Notes: generated by a model not told the origin, from the letters alone. Counted from the stretch's first letter, positions 16,737 through 26,596 are shown. The stretch is DNA of 64,000 nt from Tabrizicola caldifontis (GCF_004762095.1 NZ_SIJH01000008.1:1-64000), one strand, 5' to 3'. Made by a program: numbers and translations.

Positions 16737-17915
16737 ATGGCATTTCCTGAGCGGTTTTCGAACCTGCCGGACTATGCGTTTCCGCGTCTGCGGAAGCTTC
16801 TGGATGCGTACGCCCCCGGCGGCGAACCCATTGCCATGACCATCGGCGAGCCGCGCCATGCCATGCCCGATTTCGTCGGGCCGATCCTTGCCGCCAACCT
16901 GTCGGGCTTCGGCGTCTATCCGCCGAACGAGGGCACGCCCGAGCTTCTTGCCACGATTTCGGGTTGGATCGCACGGCGCTATGACGTGACCGTGGCCGAG
17001 GACCGGCTGATGGCACTGAACGGCACCCGCGAAGGCCTGTTCAACGCCTGCATCGCGCTGTGCCCGGAGACGAAGAACGGCAGGAAGCCGGTCGTCCTGA
17101 TGCCGAACCCGTTCTACCAGGTCTATGCCGTGGCCGCGCTGACGGTCGGGGCAGAGCCGGTCTATGTGCCAGCCACCGCAGCGACCGGCTTCCTGCCCGA
17201 TTACGCCAGCCTGCCGAAGGACGTGCTGGACCGGGTGGCGCTGGCCTATATCTGCTCGCCCGCCAATCCGCAGGGCGCGGTGGCATCGGCCGACTATCTG
17301 GCCGATCTGCTGGCCCTTGCCGAAAAGCACGATTTCCGCGTCCTGGCCGACGAATGCTATTCGGAAATCTGGCGCAACGCGCCACCGCCGGGGCTGTTGC
17401 AGGTGGCCGCTGGGCAGGGGGCCGACCCGGAGCGCGTGCTGGTGTTCCATTCGCTGTCGAAGCGGTCGAACCTGCCGGGGCTGAGGTCGGGCTTTGTTGC
17501 GGGTGGGCCTCAGTGCATGGCACGTATCCGCCAGCTGCGATCCTTCGCGGGGGCGCCCCTGCCCCTGCCTCTGCAACGGGTGGCCGAAGCCGCCTGGGCG
17601 GACGAGGATCACGTCAAAGCCTCACGCGCGCTTTACCACCGGAAATTCTCTGATGCCGACCGCATCCTTTCAGGTGTGCAGGGCTATCAGCCCCCCGGCG
17701 GCGGCTTCTTCCTCTGGCTGCCGGTCGAGGACGGCGAGGCGGCGGCCCTGAAACTGTGGCGCGAAACAGGGGTGCGGGTGCTGCCCGGCGCTTACCTGTC
17801 GCGCGAGGTCGGGGGCGAGAACCCCGGCAAGGGATACATCCGCGTGGCGTTGGTCGCCACGCCGGAAGAAACGCAGCGCGGGCTGACCCTGCTCCGCGAC
17901 TGTCTTTATCGGTAG
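16737..17915 (+). CDS. class I/II PLP aminotransferase (DapC-like)
   Basis: Encodes 392 aa. PLP-binding features are the NPFYQVY turn (about residues 123-129), SPANPQGAV (174-182) and the lysine in VFHSLSKRSNLPGLRSG (K242), typical of the aspartate-aminotransferase superfamily. The pattern FPRLRKLL..AMTIGEPRHAMP and YPPNEGTPEL resembles succinyldiaminopimelate transaminase DapC of lysine/peptidoglycan synthesis; this is the best guess but related aminotransferases share it. The start at 16737 follows GAGG with 5-base spacing. It directly precedes ftsK, with only 12 bases between. Confidence 0.82.
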   Translation: MAFPERFSNLPDYAFPRLRKLLDAYAPGGEPIAMTIGEPRHAMPDFVGPILAANLSGFGVYPPNEGTPELLATISGWIARRYDVTVAEDRLMALNGTREGLFNACIALCPETKNGRKPVVLMPNPFYQVYAVAALTVGAEPVYVPATAATGFLPDYASLPKDVLDRVALAYICSPANPQGAVASADYLADLLALAEKHDFRVLADECYSEIWRNAPPPGLLQVAAGQGADPERVLVFHSLSKRSNLPGLRSGFVAGGPQCMARIRQLRSFAGAPLPLPLQRVAEAAWADEDHVKASRALYHRKFSDADRILSGVQGYQPPGGGFFLWLPVEDGEAAALKLWRETGVRVLPGAYLSREVGGENPGKGYIRVALVATPEETQRGLTLLRDCLYR

Positions 17916-17927
17916 GTGAGGGACGGC

Positions 17928-20900
17928 ATGGCATCCTTTCAGGCACGGCAGCGCGATCCGCTTCTGGACCAGACGACGCAGGCAATGCTGGAACGCCGGG
18001 GGCGCGAGCTTCTGGGGCTGGTCCTGATCCTGATCGGGGTGGCCTTCGCGCTCATGTTGGGCAGCTACTCGCCCGAGGATCCGGGCTGGATGGTGGCCAC
18101 CGACGAACCTGCCCGCAACATGCTGGGCCGCTTCGGGGCGGCCGTCGCCTCGACCCTGATCATCCTGATCGGCAAGGGTGCCTGGTCGATCCCGCTGATC
18201 TTCATGGCCTGGGGGGTGCGCTTCATGATCCACCGCGGCGGCGAACGCGCGCTGGGCCGGGTGGTCTTTGCCGTGATCGCGGTGGCCTTCGCCGCCGTTC
18301 ACTGCGCGACCCTGGTGCCGGGGTCCGACTGGGCGCATACCTTCGGTCTTGGCGGGCTGTTCGGCGACACGGTGCTGGGGTCGCTGATCGGTGTGGTTCC
18401 GGGCAGCGCCGGCTTCGGGCTGAAGTTCCTGTCGCTGCTGACCTTTGCCGGTCTCATCGTCTTCATGCTTTATGTCACCGGCTTCGACCTGGCCGAGGTG
18501 CAGGCGATCTGGCGGTTCCTGCTGCTGGGGTCGATCCTCGGGTACAATGCCGCCGCCCAGGCACTGGGGTCGGGTGCGCGCGGCGCGGTCAGCGGGGCGC
18601 TGGCCTTGCAGGACCGTGCGCGCAGCCGGGCCGCCGCCGTGCCCTCATCGTTGGGACGCGATGCAGGGATTCGCCGCGCCGTGCCGCCTGTGGCCGGTGC
18701 CATGTCGCCCGAACCGCTGCGCGCCAGCCCGGCGCGCGCGCCGGCCCAGCCGGCCTCGTTGCCCTCGGGCCGCTCGCGCGTCATGACGCCCCCGTTGCGG
18801 TCGGAGGCCCGGCCGGCCGCCCCCCCCGAGCCTGCATCCGCGGCGCCTTCGATGACCGCCCCGAGGCTGGGCCTGCTGGAACGTCTGCGCCGCAGACACC
18901 AGCCCGAGCCGGAGCTGGTCGAAGCCGAGGCCCCGTCCTGGGATGCCGCGATGCCGACCGAAGACCGGATCAAGGCGCGGATTTCTGACGTGATCCGCAG
19001 CCGGCTGAAGCATTCGCCCGATTTCCCTGTGGCTCCGCCGCCGCTGCCGCAGAGCGCGCGCGTGGAACCTCCGGTCATGCGGCCCAAGGGTCCGGCGCCG
19101 CTGATTGCCGACACCCGAACCCCACCTGTGGCCACCCGTGTCGCCACGCCGCCGCTGACTGCCCCACATGCTGCCACCCAGCCGGCCTGGCAGGCGGAAG
19201 GCAGCGATGAGGACGACGCGACCGACAACATGTCCGCCTCCGAGGCGGCGTGGGGCGAACCGCTGGAGGACGACCTCGACGACGCGCCGCTGGAGGATTT
19301 CGATCCCGCACCCCGCGCCCTTGGTCCGGCAACCGACCGTCGCGGCGTGGTGCAACATGCCGTGCGCAAGCCCACCCCGTCGCGTCAGGCACTGGCCGAG
19401 ACGCAGCCCGCCCTGCGATTCGATGATGCCGCGCCAGCCTACGAACTGCCGCCGCTCAGCCTCTTGGCAAGCCCCTCAACGGTGCAGCGCAGCCAGCTTT
19501 CCGACGAGGCGCTGGAAGAGAACGCGCGGATGCTGGAATCGGTGCTGGATGACTATGGCGTGAAGGGCGAGATCGTTGCCGTCCGCCCCGGCCCGGTGGT
19601 GACCATGTACGAGCTGGAACCGGCGCCCGGCCTGAAGGCCTCGCGCGTGATCGGCCTGGCTGACGACATCGCGCGGTCGATGTCGGCCTTGTCGGCCCGC
19701 GTCTCGACAGTGCCGGGCCGGTCGGTCATCGGCATCGAACTGCCCAACGCGCATCGCGAAAAGGTGGTGCTGCGCGAGATCCTGTCCAGCCGCGACTTCG
19801 GCGACAGCCAGATGCGGCTGCCCTTGGCGCTGGGCAAGGACATCGGCGGGGAACCTGTCGTGGCGAACCTCGCCAAGATGCCGCACCTGCTGATTGCGGG
19901 GACGACGGGTTCGGGCAAGTCGGTCGCGATCAACACGATGATTCTCAGCCTGCTCTACAAGCTGACGCCCGAGGAATGCCGGCTGATCATGATCGACCCG
20001 AAGATGCTGGAACTCTCCGTGTACGACGGCATCCCGCATCTTCTGTCCCCCGTCGTGACCGACCCGAAGAAGGCCGTGGTGGCGCTGAAATGGGTTGTGG
20101 GCGAGATGGAGGAACGTTACCGCAAGATGTCCAAGATGGGCGTGCGGAACATCGAGGGCTACAACGGCCGCGTCCGCGAGGCGCTGTCCAAGGGCGAGAT
20201 GTTCAAGCGCACGATCCAGACCGGCTTCGACGAGGAAACCGGCGATCCGGTGTTCGAGACGGAAGAGTTTGCGCCGCAGCCCTTCCCCTACATCGTCGTC
20301 ATCGTGGACGAGATGGCCGACCTGATGATGGTGGCGGGCAAGGAGATCGAGGCCTGCATCCAGCGCCTTGCCCAGATGGCGCGGGCGTCGGGCATCCACC
20401 TGATCATGGCGACGCAGCGGCCTTCGGTCGATGTCATCACCGGCACGATCAAGGCGAACTTCCCGACGCGGATCAGCTTCCAGGTCACCTCGAAGATCGA
20501 CAGCCGCACGATCCTGGGCGAGCAGGGGGCCGAGCAGCTGCTGGGCGCGGGCGACATGCTCTACATGGGCAACGGCGCGAAGATCACCCGGATCCACGGG
20601 CCGTTCGTTTCGGACGAGGAAGTGGAAGAGATCGTCAACCACCTCAAGAGCTTCGGCCCGCCGGTCTACATGTCGGGCGTTGTCGAGGGGCCGGAGGACG
20701 AAGTCGCCAGCGAGATCGACCTTGTGCTGGGCCTGGGGGCGGGCGAAGGTTCTTCGGACGACGCGCTTTACGACCAGGCTGTGGCGATCGTCGCGCGCGA
20801 TCGCAAATGCTCTACCTCCTACATCCAGCGCAAGCTGGGCATCGGCTACAACAAGGCCGCCCGCCTGGTGGAACAGATGGAGGAACAGGGCATCGTCACC

Positions 20901-20948
20901 CGCGCAAACCACGTCGGCAAGCGCGAGATCCTGGTCGAGGAACGCTGA
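17928..20948 (+). CDS. ftsK: DNA translocase FtsK
   Basis: Encodes 1006 aa. Four to five N-terminal membrane helices (about 25-210) anchor it at the septum; a long Pro/Ala-rich linker (about 210-470) follows. The motor has Walker A GTTGSGKS (658-665) and Walker B IVDEMADL (Asp about 794), and the winged-helix gamma domain at the end (about 942-1006: [19 protein letters not shown]...) reads KOPS-type polarity sequences. It pumps chromosome termini apart and activates dimer resolution at division. The start at 17928 follows GTGAGGGA; an in-frame GTG at 17916 is also possible. It is coupled to the upstream aminotransferase gene. Confidence 0.97.
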   Translation: MASFQARQRDPLLDQTTQAMLERRGRELLGLVLILIGVAFALMLGSYSPEDPGWMVATDEPARNMLGRFGAAVASTLIILIGKGAWSIPLIFMAWGVRFMIHRGGERALGRVVFAVIAVAFAAVHCATLVPGSDWAHTFGLGGLFGDTVLGSLIGVVPGSAGFGLKFLSLLTFAGLIVFMLYVTGFDLAEVQAIWRFLLLGSILGYNAAAQALGSGARGAVSGALALQDRARSRAAAVPSSLGRDAGIRRAVPPVAGAMSPEPLRASPARAPAQPASLPSGRSRVMTPPLRSEARPAAPPEPASAAPSMTAPRLGLLERLRRRHQPEPELVEAEAPSWDAAMPTEDRIKARISDVIRSRLKHSPDFPVAPPPLPQSARVEPPVMRPKGPAPLIADTRTPPVATRVATPPLTAPHAATQPAWQAEGSDEDDATDNMSASEAAWGEPLEDDLDDAPLEDFDPAPRALGPATDRRGVVQHAVRKPTPSRQALAETQPALRFDDAAPAYELPPLSLLASPSTVQRSQLSDEALEENARMLESVLDDYGVKGEIVAVRPGPVVTMYELEPAPGLKASRVIGLADDIARSMSALSARVSTVPGRSVIGIELPNAHREKVVLREILSSRDFGDSQMRLPLALGKDIGGEPVVANLAKMPHLLIAGTTGSGKSVAINTMILSLLYKLTPEECRLIMIDPKMLELSVYDGIPHLLSPVVTDPKKAVVALKWVVGEMEERYRKMSKMGVRNIEGYNGRVREALSKGEMFKRTIQTGFDEETGDPVFETEEFAPQPFPYIVVIVDEMADLMMVAGKEIEACIQRLAQMARASGIHLIMATQRPSVDVITGTIKANFPTRISFQVTSKIDSRTILGEQGAEQLLGAGDMLYMGNGAKITRIHGPFVSDEEVEEIVNHLKSFGPPVYMSGVVEGPEDEVASEIDLVLGLGAGEGSSDDALYDQAVAIVARDRKCSTSYIQRKLGIGYNKAARLVEQMEEQGIVTRANHVGKREILVEER

Positions 20949-21008
20949 CCGGCGTTCCAATTCGGCCATACTGTGATTCGGCGTCAGCGGCTCGATCGGG
21001 CGGAATGC

Positions 21009-21022
21009 GGGCAGTTCTGCCC
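21009..21022 (+). other. short hairpin downstream of ftsK
   Basis: GGGCAG (21009-21014) and CTGCCC (21017-21022) face each other with a two-base gap. There is no T-tract, so it is only a possible Rho-assisted stop. Confidence 0.25.
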
Positions 21023-21065
21023 TGGGGAGATGGGGGCCCGCTTCGGTTGAAAGTCAGGCAGTGGA

Positions 21066-21071
21066 TATAAT
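21066..21071 (+). promoter_or_regulatory. consensus -10 element upstream of the kinase gene
   Basis: A perfect TATAAT stands in an A/T-rich stretch of the 278-base gap between ftsK and the kinase. The best -35 at 18 bases (TTCGGT, 21042-21047) is poor, so activator help would be expected if this is a real promoter. Confidence 0.35.
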
Positions 21072-21173
21072 CATAGGCTTACCATGGGCTTTGTTTGCGA
21101 AACGCGAACAACCCTTCGAATTTTCAAAGCTTTTCGGTTGCAATCTGGAGTTGTGGGCCTAGCCTGACTTCAT

Positions 21174-21195
21174 GCAGGGCGTGTTTGCGCCCTGC
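21174..21195 (+). other. perfect 8-bp hairpin in the kinase leader
   Basis: GCAGGGCG (21174-21181) and CGCCCTGC (21188-21195) pair perfectly around a 6-base loop, ending 31 bases before the start codon. It could affect translation or mRNA stability of the kinase; no T-tract follows. Confidence 0.45.
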
Positions 21196-21226
21196 GGATG
21201 GGGACAGCGTGAAGGGTCACTGCGCC

Positions 21227-22234
21227 ATGGCTCTCGACAGACTTTCGGACGATCTCGAAATTACCGATGAACTGCCCGTGGGCACGACGGTCTTTCACGG
21301 CCAGTACCGGATCACGAAGTTTCTCAACAGTGGCGGCTTCGGCATTACCTACCTTGCCAAGGACAGCCTGAACCGCGACGTGGTGCTGAAGGAATGCTTC
21401 GTCGGCGCCTTCTGCCGGCGCAGTCAGACCCGGGTCCGTCCCCGGTCGGAAAGCGGGCGGGTTCACCTTGGGAAGGTGATGCGCGGCTTCCTGCGTGAGG
21501 CGCACACCCTTGCCGCCATGTCGCACCCGAACATCGTCCGCGTCCACCAGGTGTTCGAAGACAACGACACTGCCTACATGGCACTGGACTATGTCCGGGG
21601 CTACGACCTGCTTCAGGTCGTCGATGAGGGCAAGATGCATCTTGCCGCCGGGCAGCTGGTCGATCTTGCGCGCAAGCTGCTGTCGGCGCTGGATCATATT
21701 CACCAACGCAGGATGCTGCACTGCGATGTCTCTCCTGACAACATCTGCCTCAGCCTGAGCGGAGAGCCGGTGCTCATCGACTTCGGCGCCGTCCGCAGTG
21801 CCACCGCGCAAGATGCCTCGCTGCAGACCGGACTCAGCATGGTGAAGGATGGCTATTCCCCTTACGAACTTTATTCCGGCGGCGCCACCGCCGGACCGTG
21901 GAGCGATCTTTACGCGCTTGGGGCCACACTCTACCACGCCATTACCGGCGCTGCGCCAGCCGATTGCCAGAGCCGCCTATCCGCCGCGGTCGAACGCCGC
22001 CCGGATCCCGTCACGCCCCTGGCGGGACGCTTTGCCGGCTACCCGGCCGGGTTCCTTGAAAGTATCGACAGGGCAATGTCGGTCAGGCCGTCGGCGCGCT
22101 TCCAGTCTGCGCGGGACTGGCTGAGCGCCCTTGCCCCCAGAGATACGGCAGGCGACCGCAGCATCGTCCTGCTGCGCAAGGCGCCGGTGACAGGCGGTTC
22201 GGTCCGCCCGGTGCGCCCTGTCAGACCAGGTTGA
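21227..22234 (+). CDS. Hanks-type serine/threonine protein kinase
   Basis: Encodes 335 aa. Kinase motifs are complete: glycine loop NSGGFGITYLA (about 34-44), VAIK-type lysine in VVLKE (K55), catalytic loop HCDVSPDNICL (Asp 167), DFG at 185-187 and a GYSPYELYS activation segment end. A roughly 25-residue basic insertion (CRRSQTRVRPRSESGRVHLGK) sits between the VAIK lysine and the helix C glutamate. No transmembrane segment or PASTA domain; only a short VRPVRPVRPG tail. So this is a soluble kinase; target unknown. No phosphatase or FHA gene is adjacent. Start at 21227 follows AAGGG; a GTG 18 bases earlier is an alternative. Confidence 0.9.
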   Translation: MALDRLSDDLEITDELPVGTTVFHGQYRITKFLNSGGFGITYLAKDSLNRDVVLKECFVGAFCRRSQTRVRPRSESGRVHLGKVMRGFLREAHTLAAMSHPNIVRVHQVFEDNDTAYMALDYVRGYDLLQVVDEGKMHLAAGQLVDLARKLLSALDHIHQRRMLHCDVSPDNICLSLSGEPVLIDFGAVRSATAQDASLQTGLSMVKDGYSPYELYSGGATAGPWSDLYALGATLYHAITGAAPADCQSRLSAAVERRPDPVTPLAGRFAGYPAGFLESIDRAMSVRPSARFQSARDWLSALAPRDTAGDRSIVLLRKAPVTGGSVRPVRPVRPG

Positions 22235-22244
22235 ACGCGGCCCG

Positions 22245-23549
22245 TCAGGCCGGCACCGGCAGCCTGGCGCCTGCGCGCCGTCCCTTGCCGGCTTCGCGCA
22301 GATAACGGGAATAGCCCAAGTCGGCGGCCTCGATCTCGGCCCGGCGGCCACTGACGATGTCGGCCAGCACCCGGCCTGAACCTGCAGCCATTGTCCAGCC
22401 CAGCGTGCCGTGGCCGGTGTTCAGATACAGGTTGGCAATCGGCGACCGACCGACGATCGGAGTTCCGTCCGGGGTCATCGGACGCAGGCCGCACCAGAAC
22501 GTCGCGCGCGACTGGTCGCCTGCGCCGCCGAACAGATCCTCGACCGAATGCGTCAGCGTAGCCTGACGCTTGGCCTTCAGGCTCAGGTCGAAGCCGGCGA
22601 TCTCTGCCATGCCGCCCACACGGATGCGGTCGCCCAGCCGCGTGATGGCGATCTTGTGTGTTTCGTCCATTACGGTTGACAGCGGCGCGAGGCCCTCATC
22701 CACGATCGGGACAGTGATCGAATAGCCTTTCACCGGATAGACCGGCAGCCTGATTCCGAACTCCCGCACCAGCATGGGCGAGTAGGAACCCAGCGCCACC
22801 ACGAAGGCATCTGCGGTCACGGGCCCTTCGGAGGTGTGCGCCGCAATCACCCGGTCGCCTTCGACCTGAAGCCGGTCGATGGTGACGCCATAGCGGAAGG
22901 TCACGTCCTGAGCTTGGGCCAGCTGCGACAGGTTTTGGGTGAACTTGAAGCAGTCACCTGTCTCATCCCCTGGCAAGCGCAGCCCGCCCGCAATCCTGCC
23001 GCGCGCCCCGGCCAGGCCGGGTTCCGTAGCGACGCAGGCATCGGCGTCCAGCACCTCGAAGGCCACGCCGTCAGCCTTCAGCACCGCGATGTCCTTTTCC
23101 GTCGCGGCCACCTGCTTTTCGGTGCGGAACAGTTGCAGCGTACCTTGCGTTCGTTCGTCGTAGGAAATCCCGGTCTCGGCCCGCAGTTCGATCAGACAGT
23201 CGCGCGAATATTCCGCCAGCCGCACCATGCGCGACTTGTTCACGGCATAGGCCGAAGCCGTGCAGTTCATCAGCATCCGTGCCATCCAGGACAGCTTGGC
23301 CCAGTCAGGCCGCGGCTGGATGATCAGCGGCGCATGTTCCTGGAATATCCACTTCAGCGCCTTCAGCGGGATGCCCGGTGCGGCCCAGGGCGAGGCATAG
23401 CCGGGGCTGATTTCGCCGGCATTGGCGAAAGACGTTTCCAGCGCTGGGGCAGGCTGACGGTCGATCACCGTCACCTCATGCCCCGCGCGCGCCAGATACC
23501 AGGCCGAGGTCACCCCGATCACGCCCGCGCCAAGCACAACGATCTTCAT
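22245..23549 (-). CDS. dadA: D-amino acid dehydrogenase
   Basis: Encodes 434 aa, the usual DadA size. N-terminal [23 protein letters not shown] is the FAD-binding fold; then [19 protein letters not shown] and [27 protein letters not shown] are characteristic of DadA, as is [16 protein letters not shown] followed by [20 protein letters not shown] near the end. It oxidises D-alanine and other D-amino acids to 2-oxo acids, passing electrons to the respiratory chain at the inner membrane. Start at 23549 is chosen over an upstream frame because it begins at the fold. No alr/dadX racemase is adjacent. Confidence 0.92.
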   Translation of the reverse strand: MKIVVLGAGVIGVTSAWYLARAGHEVTVIDRQPAPALETSFANAGEISPGYASPWAAPGIPLKALKWIFQEHAPLIIQPRPDWAKLSWMARMLMNCTASAYAVNKSRMVRLAEYSRDCLIELRAETGISYDERTQGTLQLFRTEKQVAATEKDIAVLKADGVAFEVLDADACVATEPGLAGARGRIAGGLRLPGDETGDCFKFTQNLSQLAQAQDVTFRYGVTIDRLQVEGDRVIAAHTSEGPVTADAFVVALGSYSPMLVREFGIRLPVYPVKGYSITVPIVDEGLAPLSTVMDETHKIAITRLGDRIRVGGMAEIAGFDLSLKAKRQATLTHSVEDLFGGAGDQSRATFWCGLRPMTPDGTPIVGRSPIANLYLNTGHGTLGWTMAAGSGRVLADIVSGRRAEIEAADLGYSRYLREAGKGRRAGARLPVPA

Positions 23550-23675
23550 CTCAGCCACCCCGACCGCAAATGTTGCATTGCCGGGCAAGATACGCGCGCA
23601 GCCCTGGAATTTCTTGGGGATTATCCGCCATCAAGCCGCAACTCGCGCAAGAAGCTTCGATCTCAGTGACCAAAC

Positions 23676-23692
23676 GTGGAATAATCTTCCAC
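23676..23692. promoter_or_regulatory. candidate operator palindrome upstream of dadA
   Basis: GTGGAA-TAATC-TTCCAC is a perfect 6-bp inverted repeat with an A/T-rich centre, 127 bases upstream of dadA and in the dadA/lolA divergent gap. Size and layout suit a dimeric regulator such as an Lrp/AsnC-type protein, the usual dadA regulators; identity is inference. Confidence 0.4.
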
Positions 23693-23812
23693 AGAATGGA
23701 AACCTGGCAGCAAAACCTGTGACCTCACGCTCTTTCACGCGGTCGGCACGTCCTTGTGACTGCGGAATGCCCGGGGGTGCAAGTCACCCGCGTGCCACAT
23801 ATATTCCCCCGC

Positions 23813-24412
23813 ATGAACCGCCGCACCGCCATCCTGGCCCCGCTTGCCCTGCTGCTGCCCCTTCCCGCGGCGGCCGAGAAGATTCCGCTTGCCACCCTGT
23901 CGCAGTATCTGAACGGACTGACGACGGTCGAGGCCGACTTTACCCAGGTGAACGCCGACGGCTCGATCTCGCTGGGCAAGATCTATATCCGCCGTCCCGG
24001 ACGGGCACGGTTCGAATATGCCCCGCCCGATCGCAGTCTGGTCATCGCGGGGGGCCAGCAGGTGGCGATCTTCGATGCAAAGTCCAACCAGCCGCCCGAA
24101 CAGTATCCGCTGAAGCGTACGCCCTTGAACCTGATCCTTGCCGGGAACATCGACCTTGGCCGGGCGAAGATGGTGGTCGGGCATACCGAGGACGGCACAT
24201 CGACCCGTGTGCGAGCACAGGATCCAGAGCACCCGGAATACGGGACGATCGAACTGGTCTTCACCGCGAATCCGGTCGAGTTGCGCCAGTGGATCATCAC
24301 CGATGACCTGGGCCAGCAGACGACGGTGATCCTTGGCGAGATGAAGAAGGGCGTGCAGCTTGGTGCCGGGCTGTTCGACATCTCGGCCGAGATGACGGCT
24401 CGCCGGAACTGA
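23813..24412 (+). CDS. lolA: outer-membrane lipoprotein carrier protein LolA
   Basis: Encodes 199 aa with a signal peptide (basic MNRR, hydrophobic core LAPLALLLPLPAAA, cleavage near residue 21). The mature part reads LSQYLNGLTTVEADFTQVNADGS, GKIYIRRPGRARFEYAPPDRSLVIAGGQQVAIFD and ELRQWIITDDLGQQTTVIL, the LolA beta-barrel half pattern. It ferries lipoproteins across the periplasm. ftsK-lolA adjacency is common in alphaproteobacteria; here a kinase and dadA lie between. A TATATT sits just 9 bases before the ATG, so the leader could be very short. Confidence 0.9.
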   Translation: MNRRTAILAPLALLLPLPAAAEKIPLATLSQYLNGLTTVEADFTQVNADGSISLGKIYIRRPGRARFEYAPPDRSLVIAGGQQVAIFDAKSNQPPEQYPLKRTPLNLILAGNIDLGRAKMVVGHTEDGTSTRVRAQDPEHPEYGTIELVFTANPVELRQWIITDDLGQQTTVILGEMKKGVQLGAGLFDISAEMTARRN

Positions 24413-24458
24413 CGCTGCTGCGCGGAAGTCCTTCGCGCTGCCGTCGCATGGTACACGC

Positions 24459-25040
24459 TCAGCGACAGTAGGCGAGCTGCTGGCGATACATCTCTGATCG
24501 TGCCCCGACGCGCTTTGCCACTTCCACCAGCCAAGGCTTGTTCAGATAGGACTGGTTGGCAAAACCTGTCCTCCCCTCGTGATAGGCAAGATACTGGCTT
24601 TCGGCATCGGACTTGGAAATGCCAAGCCGGCGCGAGGATTCGTCCATGTACCAGCCCATGAAATCGGTCGCATCGGCGATGTCGTCACGCTTGGCCCGCC
24701 GATGCCCGGCGGTGGCCAGGTATTCCTCCCATGTGCCGTTCAGGGCCTGGCTGTAGCCGTAGGCGGTGCTTTGCCGGCCCATCGGAATCACCCCCAGGGC
24801 AAAGCGGTGCGGCGTGCGCGCATTTCCGATGAACTTCGATTCCTGATGAATCGTCGCCATCTGCACATGCACGGGAATGCCCCAACGGCGCTCGGTCCGC
24901 TCCATCGCCCGCAGGTAGTGCGGGCGTTCCCGGATGATGGCGCAAGCGTCATCCAGTTGCCGTGGGGCGGAATAGTTCCCCCCGCCGCCGCAGGCGGCAA
25001 GCATCATCAACAGGATTGACGCACGGAGAAACCTGCTCAT
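24459..25040 (-). CDS. transglycosylase SLT-fold lipoprotein
   Basis: Encodes 193 aa. A lipobox L-A-A-C puts the acylated cysteine at residue 17, so the protein is a lipoprotein. The mature domain has MATIHQESKFIGNA with the catalytic-type glutamate at about 67, then YGYSQALNGTWEEY, AYHEGRTGF and a C-terminal cysteine, consistent with a lysozyme-like SLT transglycosylase acting on peptidoglycan in the periplasm. Start at 25040 (MSRFLRAS) gives a proper signal. Divergent from hspQ. Confidence 0.82.
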   Translation of the reverse strand: MSRFLRASILLMMLAACGGGGNYSAPRQLDDACAIIRERPHYLRAMERTERRWGIPVHVQMATIHQESKFIGNARTPHRFALGVIPMGRQSTAYGYSQALNGTWEEYLATAGHRRAKRDDIADATDFMGWYMDESSRRLGISKSDAESQYLAYHEGRTGFANQSYLNKPWLVEVAKRVGARSEMYRQQLAYCR

Positions 25041-25231
25041 CTGCCCCTCGTGCCTTCTTTTTGTTGGGGCCACACTACCCCAAAGATCCGGGCGATGAAA
25101 TGGGGAACACCCCGGCACCCATTCAGATCGCCGCGAGAAAACGTGACTGTCGGGCGCATGTTCACAGACTGTTTCCCTTGCCCAGATCCGGACAGGTGGA
25201 CAATGAAAGCAGTTCGGGAGTAGAAAGGCCC

Positions 25232-25573
25232 ATGGGGGCCGTGGCTATGCAGACAACCCACGCCAAATATCATCTGGGTCAGGTGCTTCGTCATCGGAAG
25301 CATCCCTTCCGCGGTGTCGTCTTTGACGTCGATGCGATGTTCTCGAACACCGACGAGTGGTATGAGAACATTCCCGAAGACAGCAGGCCTGCGAAGAACC
25401 AGCCTTTCTACCATCTGCTGGCCGAAAACGACCAAAGCTACTATGTGGCCTATGTGTCCGAGCAGAACCTGGTACCGGATGAGACAGGGGAACCGGTGGA
25501 TCACCCGGATCTTGCCGAACTGTTCGGCGATTTCCAGGATGGCCGCTATCCGCTGGTCTTCCATCTGAACTGA
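25232..25573 (+). CDS. hspQ: heat shock protein HspQ
   Basis: Encodes 113 aa. Motifs KYHLGQVLRHRKHPFRGVVFDVD, TDEWYENIP, PFYHLLAEN and YVAYVSEQNLVPD are those of HspQ, a small Lon adaptor/specificity factor that also helps control DnaA turnover in E. coli. Start at 25232 follows GAAAGG; an ATG at 25247 would give a 108-residue protein of more usual length. It stands alone between the lipoprotein (divergent) and the anti-sigma pair, 61 bases before the latter. Confidence 0.9.
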   Translation: MGAVAMQTTHAKYHLGQVLRHRKHPFRGVVFDVDAMFSNTDEWYENIPEDSRPAKNQPFYHLLAENDQSYYVAYVSEQNLVPDETGEPVDHPDLAELFGDFQDGRYPLVFHLN

Positions 25574-25634
25574 CGCTTACCTTCCGCTAACCCTTTGCCC
25601 CTAGGCTGGCGGAAACGTCAGCCAGGGGGCCGCG

Positions 25635-25976
25635 ATGCAATTGCAAACTCGGACGCAGTCCACGGTCACGACCGTCACCGTGCTGGATGCGCGGATCGAC
25701 GCAGCGACCGCAATCCAGTTCAAGGAAAGAATGCGCGAAATCACTGCGGGCGGCGAGGGCCGGGTCGTGCTGGATCTGACGCAGGTGCAGTTCCTTGATT
25801 CCAGCGGGCTTGGCGCCATCGTTGCGGTGAAGAAGCTGCTCGGTCCCGAACGAATGCTGGACCTTTGCGGCCTGACCCCGACGGTGGAAAAGGTCTTCCG
25901 CCTTACGCGGATGGACACGGTCTTCACCATCCACCCCACCCTCGACGCTGCCATCGAAGATGCCGCCAGCGCCTGA
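25635..25976 (+). CDS. STAS-domain anti-sigma factor antagonist
   Basis: Encodes 113 aa, a single STAS domain: beta strand VTTVTVLDARID, then VVLDLTQVQFLDSSGLGAIVAVKKLL with the phosphorylatable serine pair at 56-57. Such proteins free a partner protein when unphosphorylated. It overlaps the next gene by 17 bases, so both are made together and probably bind each other. Cytoplasmic. Confidence 0.9.
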   Translation: MQLQTRTQSTVTTVTVLDARIDAATAIQFKERMREITAGGEGRVVLDLTQVQFLDSSGLGAIVAVKKLLGPERMLDLCGLTPTVEKVFRLTRMDTVFTIHPTLDAAIEDAASA

Positions 25977-26436
25977 ACCCTGTGCACGCGACGGTCCGCA
26001 TGGCGTTGTAATCCGGGCAGAGCCGACCTCGGTCAGGGCGGCCCTTCGGTCCATCCTTGCCGCGCCTCCGGTCAGCGAGATTGCGCCCAGGCACCGGCAA
26101 ACGGTCGAACTGGTGTTGGCCGAGGTGCTGAACAATGTGGCCGAGCACGCCTATGCACCCGCGACGGGGCATGTTGCCATCTTCCTGATGCGGTTTTCCG
26201 GCGGCCTCGTCTGTGAGGTCATAGACAACGGCGCGCCCATGCCGAACGGCACCGCACCCGCGGGGCGCCTGCCCGAATTCGACCTTTCCGGGGGCGACCT
26301 GCCCGAGGGCGGTTTCGGGTGGTATCTGATCCGCAGTCTGGCCTGCGAAATCACTTATCGTCGGCAACGGGGCACCAACCGACTGGGCTTCACGATCCCG
26401 CTTGGTCCGCCTGTGCCGCAGGCGTCAGATCCGTAG
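25960..26436 (+). CDS. RsbW-like serine kinase / anti-sigma regulatory factor
   Basis: Encodes 158 aa of the GHKL ATPase fold. The N box is LVLAEVLNNVAEHAY (Asn about 58-59), the G1 box VIDNGAPM (88-94) and the G2 box GGFGWYLIRSL (about 117-127). Members phosphorylate the STAS partner and bind a sigma factor or other target. No sigma factor or PP2C phosphatase gene is next to it, so the controlled target is not visible. Confidence 0.88.
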   Translation: MPPAPEPCARDGPHGVVIRAEPTSVRAALRSILAAPPVSEIAPRHRQTVELVLAEVLNNVAEHAYAPATGHVAIFLMRFSGGLVCEVIDNGAPMPNGTAPAGRLPEFDLSGGDLPEGGFGWYLIRSLACEITYRRQRGTNRLGFTIPLGPPVPQASDP

Positions 26437-26483
26437 CGAACGGCCTCGAACACTCCGCATGCCTGGTGTGGTTGCGCCAGGAT

Positions 26484-26596
26484 GCAGCGGGGCACAGTGC
26501 CCCCTGCACGTCTAGGCCGCGCCCCGGCATCCGGTACCTGCGACTGTCACCCCGGCGGAAGGCGGGCGTTCCGTTCCGCCTCTTGGCTTCGCCAAG
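26484..26596 (+). other. three successive hairpins before the gamma-glutamyltransferase gene
   Basis: In the 197-base gap: GGGGCAC-A-GTGCCCC (26489-26503, with GCAG/CTGC flanks 26484-26507), GGCGGAA/TTCCGCC (26554-26560 with 26574-26580) and CTTGGC-TTC-GCCAAG (26582-26596). The first may end the anti-sigma operon; the others could form a leader structure for the next gene. I do not recognise a known riboswitch. Confidence 0.4.

Noticed and set aside
26484-26596. Known riboswitch (for example SAM or glutamine class)
   Set aside because: The hairpins do not show a core I recognise; only generic inverted repeats can be claimed.
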